64,000 nucleotides of DNA from Zhongshania sp. (GCF_029212375.1 NZ_JARGNU010000014.1:54850-118849), one strand, 5' to 3'; shown: positions 1-12,942, counted from the stretch's first letter. The notes: generated by a model not told the origin, from the sequence alone. Numbers and translations: made by a program.

Positions 1-190
1 GTTGTGGCGCCCACCATAAAATGGGCTGGGACTCCTCATACCACGGAAATATACCCTGCCGATAAGCCGCTAAAAGTCGCGGTACGCTGAGATCACCGCC
101 AACGGCCAACAGGCCGTTGGGGTCCTCTAACGCAGATTCAATGGCTGGGAAACGCAGGTCAGTCGGATCTAGCCATGGAATGGCGGACAT
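1..190 (-). CDS. aat: Leucyl/phenylalanyl-tRNA--protein transferase, N-terminal part
   Basis: Only the first 63 codons are in the window; the gene continues beyond base 1. The ATG lies at 188-190 on the complement. The visible protein begins [15 protein letters not shown] and continues with [20 protein letters not shown] and PILWWAP. These are the conserved N-terminal blocks of Aat, the enzyme that transfers Leu or Phe from tRNA to proteins with N-terminal Arg or Lys and so marks them for ClpAP. It lies just downstream of trxB on the same strand (17-bp gap), as in Pseudomonas, and is probably co-transcribed with it. The identification rests on the N-terminus only. Confidence 0.9.
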   Translation of the reverse strand, partial: MSAIPWLDPTDLRFPAIESALEDPNGLLAVGGDLSVPRLLAAYRQGIFPWYEESQPILWWAPQ

Positions 191-207
191 TGATTAAGTT
201 GCCGTAC

Positions 208-1161
<954 letters not shown>

Positions 1162-1399
1162 TCACTGTATCCAAGCAGGGGGATTGAACTTCGATCAATC
1201 CAAAATGACTGAGAATAGGCGCATATCATAGGGTAATTCACTATCGGCAGCAAAAGCTCTGTGCGGCGACAAGTGTCATGACATAGTGCTAATATTGGGA
1301 TCGTTTACGCTTTTTCAATGCCTTGCATCAGGCAGTGCGCAAATTTTACGCACAAACTTAGGAAACCGTTTTCTTTTGCCAAAATCAACATCAGCATCC

Positions 1400-3700
1400 A
1401 TGGTAGAAAACCGTGAAATTTTAAATTTGCGTCTGCGCGAAGGTTTGTTAATTGCCTTTGTTGCGGTGTGCATTTATATCTTTGTCTCGCTGTTGAGTTA
1501 TAGCGGCAATGATCCGGGCTGGTCGCGCACCGGCAATGGCGATAGCGTGGTTAATACCGGCGGCCCTGTGGGGGCGTGGTTGGCCGATGTGTTCTTTGCG
1601 CTGTTTGGCTTTATGGCGTATTTATTTCCTGCCATGCTCGGCTTTAGAGCTTGGCGCCTGTTTAAGGAGCGCTATCGGCCCGCGGGCTTCGACTCCCTGA
1701 TTTTTGTACTGCGCTTAATCGGCTTAGTGTTGGTGATGATTTCCAGCACAGGGCTTGCCGCCAACGGCGATTACGGCAATAGCGGTCTGCCATTTGGTGC
1801 GGGCGGGGTGCTGGGCGACGCAGTGGGTCACGCCACCATGAGCTCATTTAATGAGTTTGGTAGTCGCCTGCTGTTAATTGCTATTTTGCTGTTTGGTTTG
1901 ACCGTATTCACGGACTTGTCGTGGATTAGATTAATGGACTCGCTCGGTGCGCTCACGTTGCGTTTATTTGATCAAAGCCGAGAAAAATTGTATCACTACA
2001 AATTGGCTAGGCATGAGCGCCGTAAAGCCGCCGTGGCCAAGCAACAGCGCCATGAGTCTGTCGCCAAGAAGACCGAAATACAAAAGACCCGAATTCCACC
2101 GCAAATAGCGCCGCCACCAAAGCCAGTGGCCAAGTCGAGCCGACCCGACAAAGAACGCCAAGCCTCGCTATTCGATGGCCCCGTGACCGGCACGTTGCCG
2201 TCGTTAAATTTGCTCGACAAGGCAATACACAACCCCGATCGTGGCTATTCACCCGAAACCCTCGAGGCCATGTCGCGGTTGCTTGAAATTAAACTGCTCG
2301 ATTTTGGCGTGTCGGCCAAAGTGGTCGCGGTATTCCCTGGTCCGGTTATCACTCGCTTTGAGCTGGAGCCTGACGCGGGTGTCAAAGTTAGCAAAATTTC
2401 GAATTTGGTAAAAGATTTGGCGCGCTCGCTGGCGGTTATCAGCGTGCGGGTTGTAGAAGTAATTCCAGGCAAACCCTATGTGGGCATTGAAATTCCCAAC
2501 GAAGACCGGGAAATTGTGAATTTTCACGATGTGCTCGCGTCCGAGGCTTTTGATTCCTGCAAGTCGCCGCTAACACTCGCGCTTGGTCATGACATTTCGG
2601 GCGAGCCGGTGTGTGCCGACTTGGGCAAAATGCCTCATTTATTGGTGGCGGGTACCACCGGCTCGGGTAAGTCAGTGGGTGTTAATGCCATGCTGATTAG
2701 CTTGCTCTATAAGTCGACGCCGGAAGAAGTGCGCTTGATGCTAGTCGATCCGAAGATGCTGGAATTGTCGGTATACGATGGCATTCCGCATTTGTTAACA
2801 CCGGTCATTACCGATATGAAAGACGCCGCCAATGGCCTGCGCTGGTGTGTTGCTGAAATGGAGCGGCGCTACAAGCTGATGTCGAAAATGGGCGTGCGCA
2901 ACCTAGCGGGCTTTAACCGCAAAATTAAAGATGCCATTTTGGCCGGCGAGCCGATTAAAGACCCACTGTGGAAACCCGAAGACCATTACCAAGCGGGTCT
3001 AGAAGAAGCTCAAGCGCCAGATTTAGTGGTTTTGCCTTCGATTGTGGTGGTAATTGATGAATTTGCCGACATGATGATGATCGTCGGCAAAAAGGTAGAA
3101 GAGCTTATAGCACGTATCGCACAGAAGGCTCGCGCCGCTGGCATTCACCTGTTGCTGGCCACCCAGCGTCCCTCGGTGGATGTGATTACCGGTTTGATTA
3201 AGGCCAACGTGCCTACGCGGATTGGTTTCCAGGTGTCATCAAAAATAGATTCGCGAACGATTCTCGATCAGGGTGGGGCAGAACAGTTGCTCGGTCACGG
3301 CGATATGTTGTATCTGCCGCCGGGAGCAGGCATTCCGATTCGCGTTCACGGCGCCTTTGTGTCGGACGAAGAAGTTCACCGAGTGGTTGCCGACTGGAAG
3401 CGACGGGGCGAGCCCCAGTATATTGACGGGCTTTTGGAAGAAGGTAGCAGTACCGACGCCATGCCTGGTATGCCGCCCGAAGGTGGTAGCGACGATGGCG
3501 AGGGCGATGCACTTTACGACGAAGCGGTGGCCTATGTTACTCAAAGCCGACGCGCCTCGATCTCTGCTGTACAGCGCAAATTGCGAATCGGCTATAATCG
3601 CGCCGCCCGATTAATTGAAACAATGGAGGCCGCTGGTGTCGTAACAGAGATGGCCAGTAACGGTAGTCGCGAAGTGCTGGCTCCACCTCCATTTGAATAG
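1400..3700 (+). CDS. ftsK: DNA translocase FtsK
   Basis: Membrane-anchored, septum-located ATPase that pumps chromosome dimers toward dif and activates XerCD. I chose the ATG at 1400 ([15 protein letters not shown], 766 residues). The frame is open to a GTG at 1286, but the 38 extra residues are not FtsK-like. Four or five hydrophobic segments occupy about residues 14-190. A short Lys/Pro-rich linker follows. The motor domain has Walker [11 protein letters not shown] near residue 418, the Walker B-like [12 protein letters not shown], and [12 protein letters not shown]. The C-terminal gamma winged helix, which reads KOPS, ends the protein ([20 protein letters not shown]). The linker is short compared with E. 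coli FtsK, closer to SpoIIIE or Pseudomonas FtsK. lolA follows 11 bp downstream. Confidence 0.96.
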   Translation: MVENREILNLRLREGLLIAFVAVCIYIFVSLLSYSGNDPGWSRTGNGDSVVNTGGPVGAWLADVFFALFGFMAYLFPAMLGFRAWRLFKERYRPAGFDSLIFVLRLIGLVLVMISSTGLAANGDYGNSGLPFGAGGVLGDAVGHATMSSFNEFGSRLLLIAILLFGLTVFTDLSWIRLMDSLGALTLRLFDQSREKLYHYKLARHERRKAAVAKQQRHESVAKKTEIQKTRIPPQIAPPPKPVAKSSRPDKERQASLFDGPVTGTLPSLNLLDKAIHNPDRGYSPETLEAMSRLLEIKLLDFGVSAKVVAVFPGPVITRFELEPDAGVKVSKISNLVKDLARSLAVISVRVVEVIPGKPYVGIEIPNEDREIVNFHDVLASEAFDSCKSPLTLALGHDISGEPVCADLGKMPHLLVAGTTGSGKSVGVNAMLISLLYKSTPEEVRLMLVDPKMLELSVYDGIPHLLTPVITDMKDAANGLRWCVAEMERRYKLMSKMGVRNLAGFNRKIKDAILAGEPIKDPLWKPEDHYQAGLEEAQAPDLVVLPSIVVVIDEFADMMMIVGKKVEELIARIAQKARAAGIHLLLATQRPSVDVITGLIKANVPTRIGFQVSSKIDSRTILDQGGAEQLLGHGDMLYLPPGAGIPIRVHGAFVSDEEVHRVVADWKRRGEPQYIDGLLEEGSSTDAMPGMPPEGGSDDGEGDALYDEAVAYVTQSRRASISAVQRKLRIGYNRAARLIETMEAAGVVTEMASNGSREVLAPPPFE

Positions 3701-3711
3701 AAGTAGAACCC

Positions 3712-4314
3712 ATGCGCCAACTGTTAATATTTTTGTGTTTGTCAGTTTTTACTCTTACTGGATTTGCCGAGGGCGATGTTGCCCAGCTGCACCTGCATCT
3801 CTCTGGCGCGCAAAGCCTTAATGCCAAGTTTGTGCAGCAGGTTCGGGATGTTGATGGCGAGCTTTTACAAGAGAGCAAGGGCACAATAGCCCTCAAACGG
3901 CCGAATAAAATACGCTGGGAAAGCATCGAGCCCTATCATTATTTGTTGGTGAGCAACGGCCAAACTGTGTGGCGCTACGACGCCGACCTTGAGCAACTCA
4001 ATACCGAGGCCTTCGATGCCAATCTGGCGCAAACACCGGCCATGATCATTGGTATGTCGATAGACCAGCTGGCCGCCCAGTATGATGTGAATGTCAAAAA
4101 GAACGGCAATGCCCGTGAATTTGTGCTCACGCCAAAACAGCCGGGCTCCTTCACCGAAATGGCCTTGATGTTCACCTGGGGCAAGCTTACAGGTATGCGC
4201 TTAACGGATACCCTTGAGCAAACCACTAAAATTGAATTTGTTAATCCCAAGTACAATAACCGCTTTAGCGACCGTGAATTTGAGTTTAATGAGGCTGAGG
4301 CGAGCAAGTCTTGA
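3712..4314 (+). CDS. lolA: Outer-membrane lipoprotein carrier protein LolA
   Basis: Periplasmic chaperone that takes lipoproteins from LolCDE and hands them to LolB. The 200-residue product begins with a clear signal peptide (MRQLLIFLCLSVFTLTGFAEG). The mature part has the typical LolA opening, LSGAQSLNAKFVQQVRD, then GTIALKRPNKIRWE and HYLLVSNGQTVWRYD. Length and motifs are normal. It sits between ftsK and rarA, as in many gammaproteobacteria. Its TGA overlaps the TTG start of rarA by four bases (TTGA), so the two are probably translationally coupled. Confidence 0.95.
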   Translation: MRQLLIFLCLSVFTLTGFAEGDVAQLHLHLSGAQSLNAKFVQQVRDVDGELLQESKGTIALKRPNKIRWESIEPYHYLLVSNGQTVWRYDADLEQLNTEAFDANLAQTPAMIIGMSIDQLAAQYDVNVKKNGNAREFVLTPKQPGSFTEMALMFTWGKLTGMRLTDTLEQTTKIEFVNPKYNNRFSDREFEFNEAEASKS

Positions 4315-5609
4315 CAGAAGCCGCTAGCAAAGCGCCTCTGGCGGCGCGTATGCGCCCCCAAACCCTAGACCACTATCTTGGCCAAGATCACCTTCTCGCG
4401 CCCGACAAGCCGCTGCGCAGGGCGCTAGATTCCGGTCAGCTCCACTCAATGATTTTTTGGGGGCCGCCTGGCGTTGGCAAAACCACACTTGCGCAGTTAA
4501 TCGCGCAGCTCTGTGACGCCCATTTTATTAGTATTTCGGCGGTGTTGGCGGGGGTTAAGGATATTCGCGCCGCGGTTGAAGACGCCAAACAGCAGCAATT
4601 CTTTCAGCGTCGTACTATCTTGTTTATTGACGAAGTACACCGCTTTAATAAATCCCAGCAAGATGCCTTTTTACCCTATGTGGAAGACGGCACCCTTATT
4701 TTTGTGGGCGCGACCACCGAAAACCCTTCCTTTGAAATTAATAACGCTTTGTTGTCGCGGGCGCGTGTTTACCAATTAAACCCCCTTAGCGATGCCGCAA
4801 TTGTTGATATTGTCCGCAACGCCGCTAGCCACGAAGGTTTACAGATAGCGCAGGCAGAGGTCGAGCGAATTGCTCGCCATGCCGATGGCGATGGTCGTCG
4901 CGCTTTGAATTTACTCGAGATTGCCGGTGATATGCTCAGCGGCAGTGCCGAGCGCGAGTTGCACGGCGATGTTATCGATCAGGTGCTCAGCGGTCAGCCG
5001 CGGCGGTTCGATAAGGGCGGCGATCTTTTTTACGAGCAAATCTCAGCGCTGCACAAGGCAGTGCGCGGCAGCTCAGTGGATGGCGCCCTGTACTGGTTTG
5101 CGCGCATGCTCGACGGCGGCTGCGAGCCTTTGTATGTTGCGCGACGCTTGGTGCGCATGGCCAGTGAAGATATCGGCAATGCTGACCCCAGAGCGTTGCG
5201 ACTATGCCTAGACGCATGGGAGGTTCAAGAGCGGCTTGGCAGCCCAGAAGGGGAGTTAGCCATGGCGCAAGCGGTATGCTATTTAGCTGCCGCGCCGAAA
5301 AGTAATGCCGTGTATGCCGCGTATAATGCCGTGCGCCGTCAAATTACCGCATCCCCGAGCTACGATGTGCCGATGCACCTGCGCAATGCGCCAACCGGGA
5401 TGATGAAAGACCAGGGCTTTGGCGAGGGCTATCGCTATGCCCACGATGAACCCGGCGCCTATGCGGCGGGTGAAAATTACCTGCCGGAAGCACTAAAGGA
5501 TGAGGTGTATTATCAGCCGGTTGATCGCGGGCTAGAGAAAAAAATCGCCGAAAAGCTGCGATATTTGCAGGAGCTTGATGATAGTGCTGCCTACAAGCGT
5601 TATCGTTGA
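4311..5609 (+). CDS. rarA: Replication-associated recombination protein A (MgsA/RarA AAA+ ATPase)
   Basis: The 432-residue clamp-loader-like AAA+ ATPase acts at stalled forks and interacts with SSB. Walker [10 protein letters not shown] is near residue 51, Walker [18 protein letters not shown] near 104, and the sensor [17 protein letters not shown] follows. The C-terminal half has the family signatures [25 protein letters not shown] and [16 protein letters not shown]. The start is a TTG overlapping the lolA stop. The next Met ([16 protein letters not shown]) is a possible alternative, but the residues before it also fit the family. Confidence 0.95.
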   Translation: MTEAASKAPLAARMRPQTLDHYLGQDHLLAPDKPLRRALDSGQLHSMIFWGPPGVGKTTLAQLIAQLCDAHFISISAVLAGVKDIRAAVEDAKQQQFFQRRTILFIDEVHRFNKSQQDAFLPYVEDGTLIFVGATTENPSFEINNALLSRARVYQLNPLSDAAIVDIVRNAASHEGLQIAQAEVERIARHADGDGRRALNLLEIAGDMLSGSAERELHGDVIDQVLSGQPRRFDKGGDLFYEQISALHKAVRGSSVDGALYWFARMLDGGCEPLYVARRLVRMASEDIGNADPRALRLCLDAWEVQERLGSPEGELAMAQAVCYLAAAPKSNAVYAAYNAVRRQITASPSYDVPMHLRNAPTGMMKDQGFGEGYRYAHDEPGAYAAGENYLPEALKDEVYYQPVDRGLEKKIAEKLRYLQELDDSAAYKRYR

Positions 5610-5653
5610 GCTGAATGGGATAGAATAGCCACCCTGCTTGGAGACGATAACAC

Positions 5654-6031
5654 GTGCAAATTTATTTACTTATCGCCCTTGGCGGGGCTTCTGGTGCGCT
5701 CAGTCGCTATGGCGTTGGCCGAATGGTCAGCCATTACTTGGCCCAAGAACACTGGCCGCTGGGCACCTTCGCGGTAAACTTTATTGGCTCCTTTGTGATT
5801 GGTGCCGTGTACGTGCTAATCACGGAAAGATCTGCGCTGCATGCAGATTGGCGCTATGTTTTGATGGTCGGCTTTTTGGGCGCATTTACCACTTTCTCCA
5901 CGTTTTCACTGGAGTCGGTGGCGCTACTAGAGGCGGGAAAAATACTGGTGGCGCTGGCGTATATGCTCACCACATTGATTAGCTGCGTGGTCGCTTGCTG
6001 GCTAGGAATCGTGGTTTTGCGCGCTGCATAA
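5654..6031 (+). CDS. crcB: Fluoride efflux channel CrcB/Fluc
   Basis: This 125-residue, four-helix membrane protein exports fluoride as a dual-topology dimer. Family landmarks are GGASGALSRYGVGRMV, the GTFAVNFIGSFVIG block with the pore Asn, and GFLGAFTTFSTFSLE, which carries the Phe-box/TFSTF motif. The start is a GTG, preceded at good distance by TTGGAGACG. Only about 44 bp separate it from rarA. I see no fluoride (crcB-motif) riboswitch there, so it probably depends on the upstream operon promoter. Confidence 0.95.
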   Translation: MQIYLLIALGGASGALSRYGVGRMVSHYLAQEHWPLGTFAVNFIGSFVIGAVYVLITERSALHADWRYVLMVGFLGAFTTFSTFSLESVALLEAGKILVALAYMLTTLISCVVACWLGIVVLRAA

Positions 6032-6047
6032 TTTTATTATTTATTGA

Positions 6048-7382
<1,335 letters not shown>

Positions 7383-7384
7383 AT

Positions 7385-8788
7385 ATGGAGTTCCTACCGC
7401 TATTCACCGACTTACGCAATAAACCCTGTTTATTAGTGGGCGGTGGCCAAGTTGCGCTGCGCAAGGCGCGCTTGCTGTGTAAGGCGGGGGCCAAGTTGCG
7501 TCTGGTTGCTCACGAAATATTGCCAGAGCTGGCAACGCTTTGCCTGAACGCGGGCGGCGAATGTATTCGTGGCGATTACGGCGACCATCTGCTCGATGAC
7601 GTATTTTTGGTCATTGCCGCCACTGATGATGAAGAATTGAATAAGCGGGTCTCGGAAGCTTGTCACGGGCGCCATATTCCTGTGAATGTAGTCGATAATC
7701 CGGATCTCTGCAGCGTGATTCTACCGGCGATTATTGACCGCTCGCCGCTGATTATTGCAGTGAGCAGCGGTGGTAAGAGTCCGGTGCTCGCGCGCTTAAT
7801 GCGTTCGCGCTTAGAGGCCAGTATTCCCGCCACTTATGGCCGTTTGGCACATTTGGTGGGCAGTTTTCGCGACGCGGTAAAAGCCCGCTTTGCCGACATA
7901 GACGATCGCCGCCATTTTTGGGAGCAAACCCTGCAAGGCCCAATCGCCGAAATGGTGTTTGCCGGCAAAGATAAGGTTGCCAGCGAAATGCTGAGCGAAG
8001 CCATTGCCAAGGCCGAAACTAGCTCGGGCGGCGAAGTGTATTTAATCGGGGCTGGCCCTGGTGATCCTGATTTAATGACGTTTAAAGCGCTGCGCTTACT
8101 ACAGCGTGCCGATGTGGTTTTATACGACCGTTTGGTGGCACCTGCCATTGTTGATATGTGCCGCAAAGACGCCGAGCGAGTGTATGTGGGTAAAGCCCGC
8201 GCCGATCACGCGGTGCCTCAGCAAGACATTAATAAACTGCTGGTCAAATACGCTAAAGAGGGTAAAAAAGTTGCCCGCTTAAAAGGCGGCGACCCGTTTA
8301 TATTCGGTCGTGGCGGTGAAGAGATCGAAGAACTTGCCGAGGAAAAAATCCCCTTTCAAGTGGTGCCTGGTATTACCGCTGCGTCTGGCTGCGCCAGTTA
8401 TTCGGGCATCCCGCTCACGCACCGCGATTACGCGCAATCAGTGCGTTTTGTAACGGGGCATTTAAAAGATTACAGCTTGAATCTGCCTTGGGCCGAATTG
8501 GTCCACCCTAATCAAACCGTGGTGTTTTATATGGGCCTAGTCGGCTTGCCGAGTATATGTGAGCAATTGATCGCCCACGGCCGTGGTGCCGACACCCCAA
8601 TTGCGGTTATTCAGCAGGGCACCACACCAGAGCAAAAGGTAGTTGTGGCAACGTTGGCAACCATGGTCGACCGGCTAGTTGATGAACCCGTGCGGGCGCC
8701 GACCCTGATTATTGTTGGTGAAGTTGTAAGCCTGCGCGAAAAGCTAGCTTGGTTTGAACTTCGCGATCTTGCTGGCAGCGCGGTGTAA
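7385..8788 (+). CDS. cysG: Siroheme synthase CysG (dehydrogenase/ferrochelatase plus uroporphyrinogen-III methyltransferase)
   Basis: The 467-residue trifunctional enzyme makes siroheme, the cofactor of sulfite and assimilatory nitrite reductases. Residues 1 to about 113 form the NAD-binding CysG-B domain ([17 protein letters not shown]). The dimerisation domain follows. From about 217 comes the SUMT domain, with [61 protein letters not shown] and [11 protein letters not shown]. The start lies two bases after serS. The stop codon is the loop of a strong hairpin (8775-8799). Functionally it pairs with the nitrate-assimilation gene at 50-54 kb, though not by position. Confidence 0.97.
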   Translation: MEFLPLFTDLRNKPCLLVGGGQVALRKARLLCKAGAKLRLVAHEILPELATLCLNAGGECIRGDYGDHLLDDVFLVIAATDDEELNKRVSEACHGRHIPVNVVDNPDLCSVILPAIIDRSPLIIAVSSGGKSPVLARLMRSRLEASIPATYGRLAHLVGSFRDAVKARFADIDDRRHFWEQTLQGPIAEMVFAGKDKVASEMLSEAIAKAETSSGGEVYLIGAGPGDPDLMTFKALRLLQRADVVLYDRLVAPAIVDMCRKDAERVYVGKARADHAVPQQDINKLLVKYAKEGKKVARLKGGDPFIFGRGGEEIEELAEEKIPFQVVPGITAASGCASYSGIPLTHRDYAQSVRFVTGHLKDYSLNLPWAELVHPNQTVVFYMGLVGLPSICEQLIAHGRGADTPIAVIQQGTTPEQKVVVATLATMVDRLVDEPVRAPTLIIVGEVVSLREKLAWFELRDLAGSAV

Positions 8789-8799
8789 CACCGCGCTGC
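8775..8799 (+). terminator. Strong hairpin at the cysG stop codon
   Basis: GCAGCGCGGTG (8775-8785) and CACCGCGCTGC (8789-8799) form a perfect 11-bp GC-rich stem. Its three-base loop is the cysG stop codon TAA. A pyrimidine-rich TCTTCTCT tract follows at some distance rather than a clean U-run, so intrinsic termination is plausible but not certain. It would end the ftsK-cysG operon ahead of gorA. Confidence 0.6.
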
Positions 8800-8843
8800 T
8801 TCGCGACTCTCTTCTCTGAATACACCAAATTTGCGGAGGCTTA

Positions 8844-10220
8844 ATGACTCAGCTTGATGCTCAAAGCGAGCACGACTACGACTACGATTTATTTGTGATT
8901 GGCGCCGGTTCCGGCGGGGTGAGAGCGGCGCGGATGTCGGCCGGCTTTGGCGCCAGGGTCGCTATTGCCGAATCGCGCTATTTGGGTGGCACCTGTGTCA
9001 ATGTTGGCTGCGTGCCCAAAAAACTGTTTAGCTACGCCGCCCATTACCGCGAAGATTTTAGCGATGCCCAAGGGTTTGGCTGGCAAAGTCAGGTAGAGCC
9101 CTTGGATTGGCCGCGGCTGCGCGACAATAAAACCCGTGAAATAGAGCGTTTAAATGGCATATACGGCAATTTGCTGAGTAATGCCGGTGTCGAACTGCTT
9201 AATGGCCACGCCAGCTTTGTCGATGGCCACACGCTCAGTGTTGATGGCAAGCATTACACGGCAAAGCGGATTTTGATTGCCGTGGGCGGCTGGCCCTTTA
9301 TTCCCGATATTCCGGGCCGTGAATTGGCTATTAGCTCCAATGAGATATTTTATCTCGACACCCTGCCAAAACACGCGGTGGTGGTGGGGGGCGGTTATAT
9401 CGCCACGGAGTTTGCCGGGATTCTCCACGGCCTTGGGGTGGAAGTGGATCAAATTTACCGTCGAGATTTGTTTTTGCGAGGCTTCGATACCGAGTTGCGC
9501 GAGCAGCTTGCCGAGGAAATGCGCAATAAGGGCGTTAATTTGCGCTTTAACGAAAATGTTACCGCCATTGCTGCAGAGAATGGCCGTTTTCGCCTTAGTC
9601 TGGAGAATGGCGGCAGCATGCTCACCGACCAGGTGCTTTATGCAACGGGCCGTAAGCCCTTGTTAGAGGGCCTAGGCTTGGAAAAAACGGGCGTTAAGCT
9701 CACTGAGCAAGGTTATATTGACGTTGACGATACGTTCCAAACCAGTGATGCCTCTATCTATGCAGTTGGCGATGTCACTGGAGGTATGGAATTAACCCCA
9801 GTCGCACTGGCGGAAGGCATGAATTTAGCCAAGCGCCTGTACAAAGGCGAAACCAAGACCGTGGATTATAAATTTATTCCCACCGCGATTTTTTCGCAGC
9901 CAAATTTAGCGACTGTTGGTTATAGCGAAGAACAGGCGCGGGAACACTTTGGTGAGATCGCAGTATTCACCTCGCGGTTTACGCACTTAAAACACACCTT
10001 AAGCGGCAACAAGACTAAAACCTTATTAAAACTGGTTGTCGATAAAGCCACCGACCAAGTCGTTGGTGCTCATATGCTGGGTGATGAGGCGGGTGAAATT
10101 ATTCAAGGTTTGGCGGTGGCGATAAAAGCGGGGGCTACCAAGGCAGACTTTGATTCCACTATTGGCATTCACCCAACGGTTGCCGAAGAATTTGTGACAA
10201 TGCGCGAAGCCAGTCGTTAG
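8844..10220 (+). CDS. gorA: Glutathione-disulfide reductase
   Basis: The 458-residue FAD flavoenzyme reduces GSSG with NADPH. The FAD motif VIGAGSGGVRAARM is near residue 18. The redox pair C51/C56 lies in GGTCVNVGCVPKK. The second Rossmann motif is VVVGGGYIATEFAGI, followed by YRRDLFLRGFD; the arginines are typical of NADPH preference. The C-terminal dimer-interface motif GIHPTVAEEFVTM carries the active-site His. Stand-alone gene with its own AGGAGG-like site (TGCGGAGGC) before the ATG. Confidence 0.96.
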   Translation: MTQLDAQSEHDYDYDLFVIGAGSGGVRAARMSAGFGARVAIAESRYLGGTCVNVGCVPKKLFSYAAHYREDFSDAQGFGWQSQVEPLDWPRLRDNKTREIERLNGIYGNLLSNAGVELLNGHASFVDGHTLSVDGKHYTAKRILIAVGGWPFIPDIPGRELAISSNEIFYLDTLPKHAVVVGGGYIATEFAGILHGLGVEVDQIYRRDLFLRGFDTELREQLAEEMRNKGVNLRFNENVTAIAAENGRFRLSLENGGSMLTDQVLYATGRKPLLEGLGLEKTGVKLTEQGYIDVDDTFQTSDASIYAVGDVTGGMELTPVALAEGMNLAKRLYKGETKTVDYKFIPTAIFSQPNLATVGYSEEQAREHFGEIAVFTSRFTHLKHTLSGNKTKTLLKLVVDKATDQVVGAHMLGDEAGEIIQGLAVAIKAGATKADFDSTIGIHPTVAEEFVTMREASR

Positions 10221-10227
10221 CCTTGAT

Positions 10228-10266
10228 CCATTCGCTAGCCCGCGAGACACACGTGCTAGCGAATGG
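10228..10266. terminator. Inverted repeat between convergent gorA and prc
   Basis: CCATTCGCTAGC (10228-10239) and GCTAGCGAATGG (10255-10266) are perfect complements, giving a 12-bp stem with a 15-base loop exactly between the convergent ends of gorA and prc. No clear U-run is seen on either strand. A bidirectional terminator or 3'-end stabiliser is the natural reading. Confidence 0.6.
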
Positions 10267-10271
10267 GGTTA

Positions 10272-12407
10272 CTACTGCTGTTTGGCCAGCCGTTCAGGCT
10301 GAAAATAGGGGATAGCATCAACCAGAATATGACTGGCTTCAATTAGCAGTGGGTCTGGGTCTTTTTCCTTGTCTTTATCTTCTTCACTCTCCGGCGCGCT
10401 TTCGCCATTTAAAGCCAAGCTCTCTTCGTCTTTGCTGTCTTCTTCTAGGGCCTTTAAGGGTTCTTCACCTTTCGCTACCCGACGGCGGTTTTCCATCGCC
10501 AATTGCAGGGCTTTTTGCTCATCGCGCTCGGTGCGACGTTTGTCGATATTCAGTGATAAATGGGTTTTACTGCGCATTTTTTCGATAACTGCGATTTGCT
10601 CCTGTAAAAAGACAAAGTCGGGGTCTTTGGCAATACGCTTTTCATGCTTGCGTTGCAGGGTTTGTAAGCCTGCTTTTAAATCAAAATAGTAGCGGTGGTT
10701 AGCGCGTGCGATGCGGTCCCAGCTCAGGGCATTGTCGAGAATACTCTCGCCAATTTTGTCTTGGTCATATAACGGTGGGAAGGCGATATCTGGAATAACG
10801 CCACGATTTTGAGTGCTGTCACCAGAGATTCGGTAGAACTTTGATTCCGTTAATTTCAACTGGCCGTGGCTCAAGGGGTTAACCGATTGCACGGTGCCCT
10901 TACCAAAAGACTGGGTTCCAATAACGATACCGCGCTGATAATCCTGAATAGCGCCGGCAAATATCTCGGAGGCCGAAGCGCTCATGCGGTTAATGAGCAC
11001 CGCTAATGGGCCAGAGTAGTAGGCCGAGCTGCGGCGCTTGCCCTCGCGAATTACCCGTGAATTCGATTGCCGAATTTGCACGGTTGGGCCAGATTCAATA
11101 AAGAGGCCGACCATGCCATTGGCTTCTGCCAAGGAGCCGCCACCGTTGTCGCGCAGGTCGATCACAATACCTTCGGCACCTTGGCTCAGTAATTCGCCCA
11201 AAATACGGTGAACGTCGCGAGTGGTGCTGCGGAACTCGGTGTCGCCTAAGCGGTAGGCTTCAAAGTCTAAATAGAAGGTGGGTACGTCGATCACGCCCAC
11301 ATGGTGACTCACGCCGTGGCTGTCTTTAAATTCAATCAATTCGCCTTTGGCGCTTTGGTCTTCAAGTTTGACTTCATTGCGTTCAATAATAATCTCGCGA
11401 CGGGCTTCTTCACTCTGGGCTACCGCGGGAATCACGTCTAAGCGTACAAACGAACCAGCGGCGCCGCGAATCAAGTCCACAACGTCGTCTAAGCGCCAGC
11501 CAATAACGTCTTGCATCTCACCGGATTTGCCCTGCGCGACGCCAATGATTTTGTCGGCAGGTTGCAGTTGGCCCTGTTTGTCGGCTGGGCCTGCGGGTAC
11601 TAGGCGAACGACTTTGGTGTAGTCGTCTTCCATTTGCAGCACGGCACCAATACCTTCGAGCTTTAGGCTCATATTGATCTGAAAGTTTTCAGAGAGGCGC
11701 GGCGAGAAATAATCGGTGTGGGGATCGTATAAAGAAGCGAAAGCATTAGCGTACATCTGAAAGGCGTCTTCAGACTCTAGCTGACCCATACGCTTAATTT
11801 GGTTTTTAAAGCGCTTACTAAGTAAGTCTACGATGCCTTCTTGGTCTTTGCCTGCAAGTTGCAGGCTCAATACGCGGTTTTTAATCTGCTTACGCCAAAT
11901 TTCATCGGCGGCAGCGCTGTCTTTTGGCCAGTCTTCTTTGGCGCGATCCAGCTGAAAGTCTTCATTGGTACTAAAATCCATCGCCGCAATGGTTTCTGGC
12001 AAGGTGTCTAGAGCCTTCTGCAGCCGGTCTAGCATGCGCTCGCGGTAGCGATTGAAAATAGCAAAGCCCGCGTCGAGCTGGGATTTTTTCAGCTCGTTGT
12101 CTAAAGCGTCGCGGTATTTCTGAAACTCATTGATATCGCTTTGCAGTAAAAACTGGCGATTCGGGTCGAGGTCATCTAAAAATGAGTCGAGGAGTTTTCC
12201 AGAAAAATCGTCGTTTAAAGCCAGCTTTACATAATGTCGGGTGTCCAGCTGTTTAACCATATCGCGAATTGCGGTGGTATGGCTGGGCTCCGGTTCGAGT
12301 GCTTTTATGGCATCGGCCGAAACATGGACAGCGCTAAATTGAAGTAAAAGGGCAATAACTACGCAGCAACTGCGGGCGAATCTTTTATTTAACATTAAAT
12401 ACCGCAT
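10272..12407 (-). CDS. prc: Carboxy-terminal processing protease Prc/Tsp
   Basis: Periplasmic S41 peptidase of 711 residues that trims C-termini (in E. coli, FtsI, and Spr with NlpI). An N-terminal signal sequence (MLNKRFARSCCVVIALLLQF) is followed by the N-terminal helical domain. A PDZ domain lies around residues 245-340 (KLEGIGAVLQMEDDYTKVVR). The catalytic core contains GIVIDLRDNGGGSLAEA, the catalytic Ser region NRMSASASEIFAGAIQDYQRG, and the Lys in FGKGTVQ. The charged C-terminal tail (DSKDEESLALNG) is typical. Met5 is an equally good start; neither has a convincing ribosome site. Confidence 0.95.
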   Translation of the reverse strand: MRYLMLNKRFARSCCVVIALLLQFSAVHVSADAIKALEPEPSHTTAIRDMVKQLDTRHYVKLALNDDFSGKLLDSFLDDLDPNRQFLLQSDINEFQKYRDALDNELKKSQLDAGFAIFNRYRERMLDRLQKALDTLPETIAAMDFSTNEDFQLDRAKEDWPKDSAAADEIWRKQIKNRVLSLQLAGKDQEGIVDLLSKRFKNQIKRMGQLESEDAFQMYANAFASLYDPHTDYFSPRLSENFQINMSLKLEGIGAVLQMEDDYTKVVRLVPAGPADKQGQLQPADKIIGVAQGKSGEMQDVIGWRLDDVVDLIRGAAGSFVRLDVIPAVAQSEEARREIIIERNEVKLEDQSAKGELIEFKDSHGVSHHVGVIDVPTFYLDFEAYRLGDTEFRSTTRDVHRILGELLSQGAEGIVIDLRDNGGGSLAEANGMVGLFIESGPTVQIRQSNSRVIREGKRRSSAYYSGPLAVLINRMSASASEIFAGAIQDYQRGIVIGTQSFGKGTVQSVNPLSHGQLKLTESKFYRISGDSTQNRGVIPDIAFPPLYDQDKIGESILDNALSWDRIARANHRYYFDLKAGLQTLQRKHEKRIAKDPDFVFLQEQIAVIEKMRSKTHLSLNIDKRRTERDEQKALQLAMENRRRVAKGEEPLKALEEDSKDEESLALNGESAPESEEDKDKEKDPDPLLIEASHILVDAIPYFQPERLAKQQ

Positions 12408-12549
12408 CTAAAGTCGAGTGATCTTGAGTATGGTACACCGCCAAGGCGCTGATTGCAGTGCTTGGCAGTAGCTCGATGTTTATTTCCAAAAACGACATAT
12501 TCGTTAGTGATATACCGCGTTACACTGGAAAGGTCTACTAATTGACCCT

Positions 12550-12810
12550 GTGGAGCGTATTAAAGTGCATAAAAACCCCAGAATAGCCGTAGTAGAGCGA
12601 TATATTAACGTGCTATCCAATCATGATACGACCGCAATCAATACCCAATTTACACGCGATGCCGCAGCCTAAGCCCCAGTAACTCGCCAGCAAGTTTCAG
12701 GTGTAACTGCCATGCTTCGATACATTGAGCTGGCATTTAGTTCCGGAGTTTCTGTTCGGTTGGTCGGTTCGCCGCGTTTAGCCCGCAAGCACCGCATATC
12801 GTCTTTGTGA
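12550..12810 (+). pseudogene. Possible decayed coding remnant with an internal TAA
   Basis: One reading frame stays open from a GTG at 12550 to a TGA at 12808, interrupted only by TAA at 12670. The first part reads VERYINVLSNHDTTAI, faintly like the N-terminal helix of NTF2/SnoaL-like proteins. The part after the stop reads PVTRQQVSGVTAMLRYIEL, which also looks protein-like. I do not recognise the family. It may be chance, since 87 codons with one stop is weak evidence. Confidence 0.2.
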
Positions 12811-12942
12811 GCTAAGCTGAAGCCTGACAATGGCGCTATTTTGGCGTACAGCACGCTGTGTAGGCCGTAATAATGGGTCTAGTCAGTATTTTGTGGTAAA
12901 AACTGATCGCTCAAATTCTTAAGGACTGTTGAAATAACACCA

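Noticed and set aside
1286..1399. GTG-started 38-residue N-terminal extension of FtsK
   Set aside because: The extension is not FtsK-like and the ATG at 1400 gives the expected N-terminus.
5610..5653. Possible fluoride riboswitch before crcB
   Set aside because: Only about 44 bp separate rarA and crcB, and the conserved crcB-motif helices are not present.
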